A stretch of 64,000 bases of DNA from Tillus elongatus. Taxonomy: Eukaryota; Arthropoda; Insecta; Coleoptera; Cleridae. Every line of letters starts with the position of its first letter. Within the stretch, counting starts at the first letter, position 1. Below, piece by piece: positions 1 through 13,315 of this stretch. The position numbers and the translations under genes were made by a program. The stretch lies in NCBI GenBank assembly GCA_964006375.1, contig OZ023263.1, positions 131,792,454-131,856,453 of the forward strand. The letters run 5' to 3'. The notes below the pieces were generated by a model. That model ran no database searches. It had not been told where the DNA came from and saw only the letters and a program-made list of their open reading frames with translations.

Positions 1-53
1 CTCAGATGATACCTTTCATTTCTTATGTAGAATGAACATTTTTTTATTTTCAG

Positions 54-1071
54 GGGGCTGCAGATATTCTGTTGCCTTTCTGTTTTCGCTCCATCGACGT
101 GGTGAAGAACCTTCTGTAACAGAGACTGAAAGTTACTGGAAAGCCACTCCTTTGTTCAAAGCTGGGAAGTCAGTGGAGTTTATGAACCTTTCAGCATTGA
201 CAGGAAAAAACATACCACCTTGTCAACCCAAGGACTCTACATTTGTTGAATGTTTTAAAGGTCTTATTAAAGACCAAGCCGGAGGTATTTTTGACATAAT
301 TAAAAAACCGAAGTTTTTGAACACTTCCCTTCATCAGCTATCAATATCCCATAAAGAAGAAGTTTCTTTGGAAGAGAGGAGTGTATATAAGTTTCTGGAA
401 TTCATTTCGTCCAAGCTAAGTGAGCACCTATGCAGTAGAATTGAATATTCCACCCGTGAGCAATCAAAATCTTCTGCCTGGTATGAGCACCGATATGGGC
501 GAATAACAGCTTCAAAAATCTATGAAGCATCAAGGTGTCGTACTCCGAATGGCTCATAAGTGGAAGCTATAATGGGTGCTGTAGCATTGCCAGAAACTCG
601 AGCGATAAAGAGAGGCCGTTTACTTGAAGATGACCTGATTAGAATAATAGAACAGAGAAGACATATAAACATAAAAAAATGTGGTATATTTTTGAGCAGC
701 AAATATCCAGTTTTGGGTGCTTCGCCAGATGGCATAACTGACACATTTGTTATTGAGGTCAAGTGTCCCTTTAAAGAAAAGCCAGTTAAAAACTATATCT
801 TGCACAACATATTCAACCTAGATATCTGTCTCCGATACAGCTTCAAATGTATTTGCTAAACGACAATATGGTCTATTTTGTGTGGCAGATCCCGATTTTG
901 AGGCTAAAAAGAAGTCACAGAATACGAAGTTACTTTGGATAAAGCTTTATAGACATAAAAGCTTTATCCAAAGTAACTTCGTATTCTGTGACTTCTTTTG
1001 TAGCCTCAAAATCGGGATCTGCCACACAAAATAGACCATATTGTCGTTTGGCAAATACATTTGAAGCTGTA
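54..1071 (+). pseudogene. Decayed SWIM / YqaJ-type recombinase exon
   Basis: The segment looks like the 3' exon of a transposon-associated protein with a SWIM-type zinc finger followed by a YqaJ (lambda-exonuclease-like) nuclease domain. A polypyrimidine tract ending in CAG at 51-53 is a good splice acceptor, so the exon should start at 54 and not at the ATG at 32. The opening GCRYSVAF...LHRRGEEPS fits the end of a SWIM finger. Further on, SAWYEHRYGRITAS, GASPDG and IEVKCPF fit the nuclease core, the last two carrying the acidic/lysine active-site residues. It is broken: an in-frame TAA lies at 557-559, and the frame shifts near 800-850, after which another frame reads QYGLFCVADPDFE, the usual continuation. 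The end is copied into an inverted repeat. Family assignment is by motif recognition only. Confidence 0.6.
836..1071. repeat. Snap-back inverted repeat, 114-bp arms
   Basis: Positions 836-949 are repeated almost perfectly in reverse complement at 958-1071, with an 8-bp spacer. The left arm is the end of the YqaJ-like coding sequence, so the right arm is a secondary inverted copy. Confidence 0.9.
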
Positions 1072-2000
1072 ATAAATCCAGACGGATTTATTACGTTGTG
1101 CTTCTGTTTTTGGAGTGATGTAATATATCCTATTTTAATGAGTTAATAAAATAAAAAAGAAAATAGTATTAGGATTTTTTCATATGAAATAAGCCTTTTT
1201 TTATAAATAATAGATATATACTACCTATTATTGGCCTGTCAGTGAAACATAGATTGCTTCTCTTATGGATGTCATATGTATTTTGGCAGTTTTTGATCTT
1301 GCAAAGGCCCTCTCATTTTTATTTGTGCAGCATATCATTTTAAAGAAATCTACATATTCTTGATTATGAACAGGTTTACATTTCAATTCATGTAGGAATT
1401 TTAAGAATGGAGTTACTGAAAAAATCGTAACCAAACAAGTGTTTTTTTTAAATATTTTTTATATGTAATCCCACGTTATAAAAGTTTTCAGTGTTCAAGA
1501 AATTATTTTGAAATATAATGTATTTCAACAGTAAACTAGAAAAAATGGCCATTCCTTGAGTGATATTCAATTACTGACTACCAAATCTAGATGCAGGGTA
1601 TATATGTGTATAAGGATATGTTATCTTCTACAGGCTAAAGTCTAAAGCCTTAAGTGGTTCTGATAACTTAGATATAATTAATTAATCTAAATCAACTCTG
1701 TTTGTTATAAAGTTCTGGACTTGTACTAACTTTGATATGGTTAAAGTTGTCATTTTATTTAGCTTGGAAATAAATATAGACATATTCAAAATTCATTAAG
1801 ATGTGTTTCAAATGTTACATGGTCCTGCAAATGAATGACAATAAAGGGAAAGGTTAAGCAGCTATCAAGGAAATTTACTAGGCAATTTAATAAATGTGGA
1901 ATTAAGGGATTGTAGATTGCTTAATAAGTCATATAGGTTTTTTGCCTCTCATCGCTGGAATCTCAATGGATATTGTGCATGACTATTTTTATAATATTGG
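1072..2000. other. No gene seen, AT-rich
   Basis: Only short random reading frames. No RNA gene, motif or long repeat recognised. Confidence 0.5.
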
Positions 2001-2080
2001 CCCAATGCACAATAAGCCAAAGGCTGTGGTGCTATCGGGGTGGCTAAGACGCGGGCGAGCCCTAAGTGAGGAAAAAAAAA
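2001..2080 (+). repeat. LINE 3' end fragment with poly(A)
   Basis: The stretch reads CACAAT...GGCTGTGGTGCTATCGGGG...GCGGGCGAGCCC and ends in a nine-A tract. It matches the 3' end of the LINE at 13148-17832 (reverse complement of about 13148-13235). It is a dead-on-arrival 3' scrap of that family in plus orientation. Confidence 0.6.
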
Positions 2081-2874
2081 CTGGCCCAAAACATTTAGAT
2101 TTTATGTAGCCTACTATCTTTTTGGGGGCTACTCTACCTATTTTCTTTGGTGTTAAGGTCATCCCTCCAAGGTATTTGAGCCTTCAGCAGAACTGAGCCA
2201 ATTGCATAACAAATGTACGGGTGTTTCCGCTGTCTGCCTTACCTATCTTCATGAGGTGCTACCTTATGGGGGCGTCTCCTGTGATTTTTCCTTTTTCAGT
2301 TCAAGGAACAGTTAAGACTTCTCTGCTGATATATCATTTTGCCTGCATTAAGTTTGGTGTTTTCCTTCAGTATGACAGCGTTTGATTCCTCTCCCAAGTA
2401 TCAAGTTAATTTCTTCTTTTAGCCCTTTTTTGGAATTAAGGGAAGTCACTGATCGAAATTAGTAGTGTCAATGTTAAATTTGGTTTCACGAAGGGGATAC
2501 TTGTTGAGAATGAAAACGGAAACTCCCTATATCTTTACAAAATACTTCATAGTTGGAAAATTATAATGTTAAGGTGAGGTAAAAAATGAAATTCGTTTTT
2601 ATTTTGATAGTAGAACGTGAATAAATGGGCAGGTGTTTCATTTAAAAAAATAGAACTTGATACTTTTTGTAATGCTTTTACATCACAAATATATTTAAAA
2701 TGTACTGCCAATGGGCCCCCATCTGCACTAAACAAGAAAGTTTATGTGAGCATCTAAAATTATTTCGTTCCATAATGGAACATTTTAGAGTTTACCCGAA
2801 GTGAAATAAACTTTTGTCAGAATACTTTATAGGGAAAGGAAAAATAAATATATATTAGATATTCTGTATTTATT
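2081..2874. other. No gene seen
   Basis: Intergenic sequence with mixed composition. No coding or structural signal supported. Confidence 0.45.
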
Positions 2875-4282
2875 TTATTACTGGTCCTTGAGTGTTAAGA
2901 AGTGCACATACTATTAATAATAAATGATTACTCAAATGTAGTAGTTGTGAGCTGATACATTCGTGGGGTCCAAACATTGAAAATTTCCTAATTCTTCTTA
3001 TAACCCTTTCAATAAGAATTCTCAGAGAGGCTATTCTTTTATTCAGTTTCGCCTCTGCTTTAGAATATTTATGTCCACTCTCCACAGATGGAGGCCTGAC
3101 CAAAACACAACCCTTTCCAAATAGTTGTGATGCCAAAAACTTGAATCCTTTTTCAACCATGACCATACACCCAGCAGGCACTACATCCAAGTATCCACTA
3201 ACACCAACAATTTTGTTATCATGCTCTACCGCCATAGCCACCAGATACAAAATTAATGAAGCTACTTGGTGTAGCAGACACAAGAAATTTGACAGTATTT
3301 GCTTTTTTATAATCTGACCAGGTCATGGCTTGCTTTAGTGGATCCGTCGGTTTTTGGATCTCCACTTCAAAACAGTCAATGATTGACTGCACATTGTAAA
3401 ATGACTTTCGGAAGGTTATCGGTAAAAGCCTTCTCACTGTCGTGGGAATTGGCCTAAATATCAAATTTTGCAATTCATTTGCTAATTTAGTCACAATTAA
3501 TCTAAATATACGACTCGCCTTCATCTATGAGATTTTAAAATCATCAGCGATTCTAATGAGTGGATCATTTAACCTAATCTTCTTTAGCGTAATCAATATA
3601 TAAGTATGATTCAACTGGCTTCTTTCTTTGAGCAATTGCAAAATCTGATATATATCCTCTGGTATTCCCAGGTAAAACCTGCTTCTCCTTTCTATGGGCA
3701 CTTTTATTTCAGAGGCACTTGACGTGGATGAGGAAGTTGAAGGCATGTATACTGAGCTGTATGGGGAACTGACTGTTGAAACAGATCTTATTTTGTCTAT
3801 CTGCCTGCCTGTTTCGAACAATTCCTTTTTCGTGTTAGTCGCTACAGTTTTTTTCTCTGTTTCCATTTTGACTTGTATACACTTATAACTGGTTTTTTGG
3901 CTTGTTTGGATCTCCCGTTCAATTGTAGCACGCTTAATAGTTTCTGTCTGAGTTTCCACATTTATCTGGATATGACTTACCAAAAAAGTTCCAGATGGTG
4001 ATTCGTATTGCAGCAACACAGATTTCGTTAGAGTTGTGCTTGTTGAGGGCTGCACTGTTTCTAAAAATAAATGCCGCTTCACCTTAACATTTTCCAGTTT
4101 GGCCAACACCTCGTTTTCCTTTTCTTACTGGAACTTGATTTTTGTGGGGACTTTACCATTATTCTGTTGACACAAAGATGAGGCACAACACCAGGCTTCA
4201 GTTTTAATCTGCAACCCATCGTTTTAAAGAAAATCCAGTTCTCAGCATCTTGTTCAAGCTGAAACATACAACAGTAAAACAT
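2875..4282 (-). pseudogene. THAP-type transposase pseudogene (DDE_Tnp_4-like)
   Basis: Read on the minus strand. Positions 4282-4079 hold the end of a probable THAP zinc finger (CRLKLKPGVVPHLC) and a basic stretch. 4109-3525 hold a Ser/Thr-rich linker and a helix-turn-helix region ending LKKIRLNDPL...IADDFKIS. 3524-3219 carry the first catalytic Asp (SIIDCFEVEI) and TVKFLV...GGYGGRA, typical of DDE_Tnp_4 nucleases. 3283-2870 carry the C-terminal part with the catalytic Glu (LIERVIRRIRKF). An in-frame TAG at 3525-3527 interrupts the HTH/catalytic junction, a frameshift lies near 3220-3250, and the position of the second catalytic Asp reads VEKGF where family members have an Asp. The gene is therefore inactive. 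Confidence 0.7.
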
Positions 4283-5471
4283 ATTTTGGATAAAAAACAG
4301 AGAAATATATTAGAAAATACTATCAGTTAAACTTGGACAGTAAATATATTTATATTTTAGCTATATAGTTATCACATTAATTGATATTATTCATCAACAA
4401 ATGAAAAAGATAAATCCACTACTTATGTCACTTTACCATATATTCTTTTGAGTTTATGTATGATTAAGTGTACATTTTTTCTGAAAGAAAACCTACAACT
4501 TTCAAGGAAAACCTGGCTCGATTTTCCTCGCTAAAGAACTCATCCAAGCCACTTACAAAAGGAAGGTACATGTCAAATTTTATCAAATTCTGCCCATTAT
4601 TTTTTGACTTATCTGTGTCAATTGTATTGATGCCCCCTACGCCATCTAGGCACACGTCAACTAACGTTTTATTTGCTCATTACTTTAGATTGGCTTCATG
4701 CCCGGGATATTACATTCAAAGTATATGTTACAATGAAGTACAGAACTGTAGAATTACCATTGAAACACATCCCACGACTGTTTCGGTCTTATATGACGTC
4801 TTATGTTTAAGTTTAAAGATTAAACAAACTATTTTAGAATAAGTCTTATAGAGACTTCGCTTGATTTTGTTTACTTTGCTGCTATATTATGCGACAGCAT
4901 AATGTATCTATGCTGCGCTAAAACTGTATTTGGAGCCGTTAATAAAGCTACAAATATAGTGTAGTTTAATAATTGATTGAATCCGCCAGTTAAATAACAA
5001 TCACATGGCAAATATTTAAATTCATGTCGTCTGCCATTTTCCATAATTGCGGTTGAGATTTGACGATTGTTGGTTCGGATAATATGTTCTATGCCTGGTA
5101 TATATTTAGTTTGGTTACCGTTGATGTATGGTTTATACCTGTTGTATGAATCAATCTACGTGTGGCAGTTAACTACTCGTCAGGCATTGGACTTTAATCA
5201 CTAAGTCGTTTCAACGCATGTCTTTAGGATTTTATTTATAATTTGGAAAAATCTGTAAATATTGTGTACCAAATTACTTAAAATTCACAACGTAGGTTTA
5301 TTTGCACTATTTGTAGCCACATGCTTACAAAAATATAGCGTTTTCAAACAGTTTTCCCTGATATTCCACTGAAAAAACTTGAGCATAAAGGCTGATTAAC
5401 GAACTCGACCTCGGTTTTCGATTTTTGCCAAGTTTGATTGAAATCAGTTTAGTATTTTTTGAGTTATCGCT

Positions 5472-5474
<3 letters not shown>
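4283..5474. other. No assignable gene; possible transposase scrap at 4464-4655
   Basis: A 63-codon minus-strand frame at 4655-4464 contains LPFVSGLDEFFSEENRARF, which faintly resembles the C-terminal region of hAT-like transposases, but I cannot support this further. The rest is AT-rich and featureless. Confidence 0.25.

Positions 5475-5549
<75 letters not shown>
5475..5549. repeat. (TA)n microsatellite
   Basis: Uninterrupted AT dinucleotide array of 75 bp. Confidence 0.98.
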
Positions 5550-5550
<1 letters not shown>

Positions 5551-8500
5551 CATAAATATTTTAACGGACCTTGGTTTTGGGTTTTAGCGACCCAAATTCG
5601 CGCTCATCTGCAGAAATTGTTTTAACAGCTTTTCATTCTGAATTTTTCTTAATGAAAATTCGCTAATAGCGGCGAATATTTTGTCCAAGACAGACAAGAA
5701 GAAATTAAAATAATAGATTAATACGCTTTAAAGTGAAAAAGTCAATTTAGAGTGAAAATAAACAATAAAAAAGTGTCACTAGAATACAAAAATAATAGAA
5801 TTACAAAAATAAATATAATGGCTATTACACATATTCACTTTAAGTTGTTATCTGCTGAAAGTACAAAAATAATTGATTTCTTTTTTCACCAGTTGTTAAT
5901 TTGATTCTATGATCTTGTAAGTTATTTGACTAAAGCAAAAAAAAAGAAACACAACTTCCGTAAGTTATGGAAAATTTGAATTTTGAATCAGGAAAATTGA
6001 CACTAAAAATAGGAACCATGTACAATTCTTAAAAGAACTTTTTATTTTGTGCGGAAAGCTAGACTTGATGAAATCATGAATAATTTAAGTTTGTTTACAT
6101 AATTTACCAGCTAATTCATATTGAAACTTAAAAGTACAATATTGCGTTAACAGTAACTAAAAAAGGGAGTTAAATGTAGCTAATATTGAAAAACATTACA
6201 GTAAACTTTATTTGGTCAAAATGATGTTCAAACCCTTAAGTGTGACAATTCTATTAAAAGTGATTGTATAAAATTAACTATTATTAAAGTAGACAGTGTA
6301 ACTTTCTGGGGCGGTTTATAAAATTATGTTATTTCTCGAATATCCAATTTTTACGCAATGTCTTAAATTCTCATGTGTGTCATCGTAATTTTACTAACTG
6401 ATTGTTTTCTCAAATATATGCATTTAAACTGAATCATTACTTAATAATAGTAAGGTGTCCTTTGCTAAAAAGATTTATTTATACACACATTTTTGTTTAT
6501 ATGTTCACAGCATCTTTAAACATTAACCAAGTTGTTTGTGAAAACTGTTGAAAATGTAGTCATTTGTTTCAGTGCATTTAGTTTCACGTAAAATGAATTA
6601 ACAAAACATTTGTTATGTCCTAAAAAAACTACCCTTATTATGTGTGATGTATTGTGGTTATTCAACATACTTATGGACAAATAAATAAGAGTAATTTGCT
6701 CAGAGACAAAAATTTAGGAGAGATAATGTATTAAATACTGAAAAACAATAAATTGATTTACTATTTTAGCTTTAACTCTCAACACAAAATCACATTCAAA
6801 AAATGCAAACGTGTATCATATCTTGTTATAGTATAATGGCTACAAATATATAGTATACCTACATTGAAATGGTCTTCGCAAGAATGTAAAGCTTTTGTTT
6901 GTCTTGTGTACGTCTGATTGACAGCAGCAAACCACATCGCTGGTCGCTCGTTTGAAGGTACACTGAGAAAGTATTTTTTCTTACAGTTTTCGGAATTATT
7001 GGGTCAGAATTCAATAAAACAATCCTTTTACTGTTGCAGATCTAAATACTGTAGTCTATGTATGAATAGAAACTATATTAATTTTATTGAAACTTCTCAA
7101 TACTAAATACTATCTCAGAATGAACAATACAAGATTACTAAAAGCTACCTAATTTAAACTATAAACTAACAAGAAATTACTGAAAGTAAAATATATTTTA
7201 GCTAAACTAACTGAAACAAAGAACAAAATGAATATATTTATATTTTTTATTTTATTATATTTATTAAATAAATATCAGCTTCTAAAATATAAATATACGT
7301 AAATAATTATTAAATTTAGCACACTAATGAAACAATACAAATTATAACTATATGACAATAAAAATATACAACAAAGGAAAACTTACTGCCACAAAGGTAA
7401 CTCAAAAATAAGGAAACAAGGAATTTATTAAATAAAGTCTAGTTCTAAATATAAATTTATCTAAATAATTATGAAATATAGCACAATATAATGAACAATA
7501 CAAATTCTAACTATGTAACAATAAAAATACATAACAAAGGGAAGACTAACTTATACCAAGGCGAGGATGATTTAAAACTGGAGCGCAACGGCGAAGAGCG
7601 GAAGCAAAAGTGAAGGGCACAATGAATAATGAAAATGAATGATAGAGCACAGAGCAGGAATCTGGTTCATAAAAATACCACGAGTCCTTTGACCTACTAT
7701 TTTTCAAATCCAAGGTAAAAATTGTGAACATGGCAACGTCGCAAGGATGATCATCTGGCGCTAAAACACGACCGCAAGGTATCGTTTAAATATTCTGACA
7801 CAAGTAACGCCGCAAACCGCTTAACGCCGGCGCTATCTTCAGTCGGAAACGCGAAGTATCTATATTTTGTGACGTCTCAACCCTAGTTAGGTGGGAAAAT
7901 TTAGGGACTCGATTATTGCAATCTTTAATAATTTTTTTCTGCGATATTAGAACACTAGAGAAAAATAACTGGTGTCTCAGACTCGTATTTATACGAACTT
8001 TCGAAATATGCAATAAAAAAGAATGTGTTACGACCCCATTCTTACACTCTTCAGCATCTATTGTTGAACCTGCTTTAAATTGGCTATATGCTATTTTAGC
8101 CAATGAAAGATGACTTAATAAACATTCAAGAAGTTTTTGAAACTTTAAAACATTTATTACTGATTATTAATGAAAATTGATAACAAAATGTATTTATTTT
8201 TCACTATTTACCTTATTCGGATCCTTTCTATATATTATTCATTAAATCTGACAGTTTGAAAGACGATTACAAGTTTACTTATTATATTATTTTAAATGCA
8301 ATGTTTTTATCTGAACCTGTTTTGTTTTGACATTCCAGTTATATTAATTTACGATTTTCGTTGTCATGGGAGCCGCGCTTTTTTACGTTTACGTAACTAT
8401 GGAGATGAAATATTAAAATGGTAGATTTTATAGCTTACTTGAATTTGCCACGTAATGCCATCTATTGGTGTTCTTTCGTTCTTCTTATCGGTTTTACAGC

Positions 8501-9014
8501 GCTATATTGTCAAAAGTTTTTCATAAAATGTCATTACCACTCCAATTTGACAGATTGTTATAATATTAAGGTTATTTGCACTTATGGAATGGAATTATAC
8601 TGTTAATTTGTCATTATTTGATGAAATACCTGGTTTTCAAACTGCGGCGTCTGTTGGGATTTTCCACTATTTGCTGATTTCTTATTATACGTACATTATT
8701 ACGTAACTTCAAGGCTATTAGCCTTGAAGTTTTTCAACAGTTAAATCTTGTTAAATATAATGCTTCTTTACACTTTTTAGGTTTATGAGGGTGTTTTTTT
8801 TAACCTTTTTCAACGTTTTTGTTAATCTGCACGCTGCTAGCTTGCTGCTTGCTTTAGGTTCTTGTTACAGTCACTTTCTTAATTCTCTCGGATATTATCA
8901 GATGTTTTTCTTATCACCAATCAAATCTGATAATTAGTGTTTGAAATTTGCTTTAACCAATTGATGTCTTTATTTTCAGTTAAGTCCCATCACATGGCAG
9001 ATTTTATAACATGA

Positions 9015-9015
<1 letters not shown>
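5550..9015. other. Long AT-rich stretch without a gene
   Basis: All frames are short and of biased composition. Slightly GC-richer patches at 7555-7900 and 8340-8420 show no recognisable motif. A small hairpin (ACTTCAAGGCT arms) lies at 8705-8729. Confidence 0.45.

Positions 9016-9082
<67 letters not shown>
9016..9082. repeat. (TA)n microsatellite
   Basis: 67-bp TA array. Confidence 0.97.
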
Positions 9083-9086
<4 letters not shown>

Positions 9087-9268
9087 ATAGTTATTTCTAA
9101 ATATAATAATAATAGAATTTATTGCAAAGAAAATAAGAATAACAATATTAAATATTTCACATACCTACCACCAGTAGAGAATTCTAGCATGACTATTCAA
9201 ACTCAACACTATGCGGTCCGAAGGTCTAGAAAAAACAACAGGTAAACTATTGTGGTAATTACATTATA

Positions 9269-9314
9269 ACTAGAATAGCTGCACTATATTATTATTTAGT
9301 GCAGCTATTCTAGT
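9269..9314. repeat. Perfect hairpin, 18-bp arms
   Basis: ACTAGAATAGCTGCACTA at 9269-9286 is exactly reverse-complemented at 9297-9314 around a 10-bp loop. It lies within a Penelope-like 3' relic. Confidence 0.85.
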
Positions 9315-9379
9315 AGATAGAAATCGGTTCTATAGTATAACGAAATTAGCGACATACACCAATTTATTACATTATTACA

Positions 9380-10400
9380 ACTATTTGTAATATACTTAGA
9401 CATAAGAGTTTTCAAGAAACGAGAACACATTAAATCAGTTTGAATATTTAAAACAAGGCGGTTGTTGTCGTGTATGTTATTTTATATCTAAAGCTCCGAA
9501 AAGTCAAGTTTGCGCTTGTTATTACAAAAATGCAGTGACTGCTAATTACGCAACGCCTATTTTGAGCATCGATAATATGTTTTGCAAGTGTAGATTTATC
9601 AGAGTGATTATTTCTAAATGCAGCAATATGTTCTTTGTATCTGGTATTAACACTTCTAGAAGGTAAAATGTGTACAACAAATTTTAGTATTCCAGCCTAT
9701 GTCAAGAAGCATAGACATTTTTTCGCGTTAAATAGCAATTCATGCATCTTGTAAGTCGTTTGTATTTGTACCCCCATTTGAGATATTTAAAATATCTTCT
9801 AAAATGGTTCCAAAGTAGGTTATCGAAACATATTCGTAATCTTTTTTTGTTTCTAATATTTTCGATAAATTAAGCTACATGCAAATTTGTATTTTTTTCT
9901 GCCCGTGGTCTTATCTATTATTTTAACAGATTAATCATTAATAAATGCTGGATGCTTGATTATTGAAGTTTCTTTATTAAACTTGGTGTCAGTGATAGGC
10001 ATTGAAAATACACCATGTATCATTGATTAGCAGGCTGACAGTAGCTTTTGCAAAAAAGGGTGATAGGGATCATTTGGTACAGTTGTCTCTGTCTAAGTAA
10101 GCTTCCTGCTTTTTTAAAAGTCGATAAAATTATTTTCTAACTTTCTATTGGTAAAATATAAGAAAAGTGTTGTTAATAAAATTTTAAAATTATTTTATAA
10201 TTCTGTAGGGCTATCTGGAAAACATGCTAAATTATGATCTACGTGTCTCTACCAAAAGATACTATTATGTCCATCTTCTGATGTACTTTTTTTCCTCAGT
10301 TTTTCATAAATTTGTTGGCTAGTAAAGTAGGCAGACTTCTTATTATAGGGAGGCCTCTATTTTCCTAATGTATTTGTCATTAAATCTAAAACAGTTTTGT
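9380..10400 (-). pseudogene. Penelope-like element relic
   Basis: Reading minus, about 10390-10290 gives a degraded RT core (GLP...LPTLLANKFMKN), recognisable against the GLxMGSPLSPLLANIFME motif of Penelope-like RTs. About 9600-9420 gives AKHIID...KRKLDF...RLVLN, the C-terminal segment found after the GIY-YIG region. Many stops and frameshifts. Homologous copies lie at 10890-11110 and 49486-49900. Confidence 0.5.
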
Positions 10401-10889
10401 TTTATACATTCATTAAAAAGATTAATTCTTGTGTTTTATGACACCTACGTTGTTTTCTATTTTTAAAATACCTGCTGCAAACATCAAACAAAACTAACTA
10501 ATTGTTTGAAGGAAAAATTATTTTATTTAAAGTGGGAGATGGAAATTAAATTGAATTGAAGCCTTAATATTTTTGAACGTAATCGCATTATCTAATAACT
10601 GAAACCAATCTGGTGGCTATGGTATGAATAGGTGTATTAACGAAACTAGTTCCTGAATGTTATTAGAATGTTCTGTTTATGAATTTATAAATATTCATAC
10701 ATATTTGGTGTTTGTGTGTATGTTTTATATAAAATAGGTTTCCTTTCTTGTTTAGTAAACCAACATGTATTTCTATTCTCATTTTTAGGTTTTGTCAGAA
10801 AGAAATTTGTTGTTTCTTACCTAATTTCTGTCAATTTTTTTTGCGGTAAACAATTAATTCATTTTTAGTAACCGTAATATATAGATATG

Positions 10890-11110
10890 ACTAATGACAA
10901 GCGCAAACCTGAGTTTTTTAAAGCTTTAAAAAACCCACATACATGACAACAACTGCCTTCTTTTAAATGAGCAAAGTGAGTTGATGTATTCTTCTTTAGT
11001 TGAAACCTTTCTTTGTAATTAAAGATATAAATCATAATACATCTAACTATACCAAAAATAGTTGTCGCAGTGTAATAAGGTGATGTATGTCTATATTGTT
11101 ATCTGTTTCT
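10890..11110 (+). repeat. Penelope-like 3' fragment
   Basis: The plus strand reads DKRKPEFFKALK followed by sequence aligning base by base with 49565-49800, including the shared 3' non-coding part (GATGTATGTC...). Truncated at the 5' side. Confidence 0.5.
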
Positions 11111-12299
11111 ATTGCTGTTATTGTTAGTTAGCTTTTTTTATAATTATAATAATTGTTGTTGTGGTTATAAACTTTTCTGTTAGACAAAGAAGTAAGTATC
11201 CAAGCAAGTAAATATGTTTACTGCTTCTGGAATTATTAATTTTAATAAATTTCTATTTAAAAGTGAGTAAAAGCGGTGACTGAATTGAGATACAATTGTT
11301 TTTCTCTAGGTTAAAGTGTATAGATCAGCCCGAGCTGACAAGTTTTTAGGGGGTGTAATTTTTTTAGGGTCTTGTGCGTTCGATAATAAAAACGTTGCTT
11401 TTGTTTAATTTTCTGCACAAGATATCTTAATAGCAGCTATATTGCATACCAAAGTTTCTTGAATAATTTAATTTGCGAAATTACTGTTTGAACATTGGTT
11501 TAAAAATTTTAAACCGCATTACACTTACTGCGCCAGAAACATGTGAAATTCATTTAAATATTTAATAGCAGTAGGTAAGAACAGTGACAATTTAATGTCG
11601 ATAGAATATATGTATTAATACTACAAATTACTATGCATTGTCAGGATCCATGCAAATAAAGTAATATCTTCCGTCGTCCTTAACCTTACTAACATAATTA
11701 GTCGGTCTTCAACTATCATTTCTGCTTAATTCATCTGACTCTACAGTTTGTAAAACTTTATGTATTTAGAAAAGAGAATTTTATAGCAGGCGCTATTACA
11801 ATTAAGTTGTTCTCGGACTCTTAAAGTTTTTAAATTTATTTCTTTTGGAGCTCTACCAACTCAGCGCGATACTTTCAAGAGATATTCCACATAGTGCTTA
11901 ATTTATGTCACTTTGTACGTATTGTCTATTTACTCGATGCCAGGCAAAATGGGAAAAGTTGCAAAATATATTTGGCTGTACTGGAAATTAACAAGTATAA
12001 GTAGGTAGTGGTTGTGCTTCAGTTTAGAAACGTAAATCCATTCGTATAGCATACAATTACGAACAGTATAATAATGACAGAAAACAAGTTTAGCTATTGT
12101 TTATCATTTATATCAATGATATCAGCAGAGCACAATAAATTGCTTTTAGATGTAGCCTGACTTTAATATGTACGTAACCAAACACAAAAACAAAAAAATC
12201 TGGACGCAGCAAGTGCGTTATGGTAGTGAATGTTCATAAAAATGTTTTTAATAATAATTGTCATTTTTTAATGAAGGCAGGCATTAAATTTGGTTACAA

Positions 12300-12302
<3 letters not shown>
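11111..12302. other. No gene seen
   Basis: AT-rich intergenic DNA. TCTGGACGCAGCAA at about 12199 recurs at about 30029, both times shortly before a TA array, so it is probably part of a dispersed repeat. Confidence 0.4.

Positions 12303-12394
<92 letters not shown>
12303..12394. repeat. (TA)n microsatellite
   Basis: 92-bp TA array. Confidence 0.98.
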
Positions 12395-12397
<3 letters not shown>

Positions 12398-12631
12398 GAA
12401 ACAAAACTTTATTCTTTGAAAAAGACCAAATTTTTTCGAAAATTTGGTATCCTAGAATGTTACCGAAAAAAAATCCGATTTTCCTAACTAAGGAACATCT
12501 TCAAGCATTTATGCACCTGCCAAGATATAAATGTCATTTACAAAAAATTTTTGCCGAATCTTATAAAAAAATGTTTGCATGAATATTTGCAAACAATATT
12601 TTTCACAGAAATATGAAAACTTTGTTTTAAA

Positions 12632-12818
<187 letters not shown>

Positions 12819-13315
12819 GTGTTAGATTCTCCAATCAAGGCATTGGACCAATTGGACCAATGGAAATGGGCAATCAAAATCTCGGGTTCTTTCCTGTGCA
12901 GCTTACAAAATATACTTTTGCCCTTTGTTTTTGAACTTCATTATGAGCCAAAAAATTAGAATTCTACAGTAAAATTTGGCAGTAAAAAATACTCGCTGAC
13001 GGATAAAGAAAATGTTTTCAATATTGAGAGAAACAGCTAGTTTTGACCTACCCATTAGGCTGTGGTGTAAAGTACCCTTAACTTTTAAGATTCACCCTAT
13101 GTTGAGTGACATCTAATTTAAACTCTCTTAATTCTCCTCACATACGATTTTTTAAATTTTGTTTTTTTTTTGTTCCCTCGCGGCTTGTCCGCGGCCTTGC
13201 CGCCCCAATAGCACCACAACCCTTGGTTGATTGTGCATACCCTTAGTCTTACTCCACCCATTCAAAAATCACTGTGCCTTGAACTAGTCTGCACAGCGAG
13301 TGGTACGGTAAAGTT

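Noticed and set aside
4464..4655. hAT transposase fragment
   Set aside because: Resemblance limited to a few residues; not enough to annotate as a gene.
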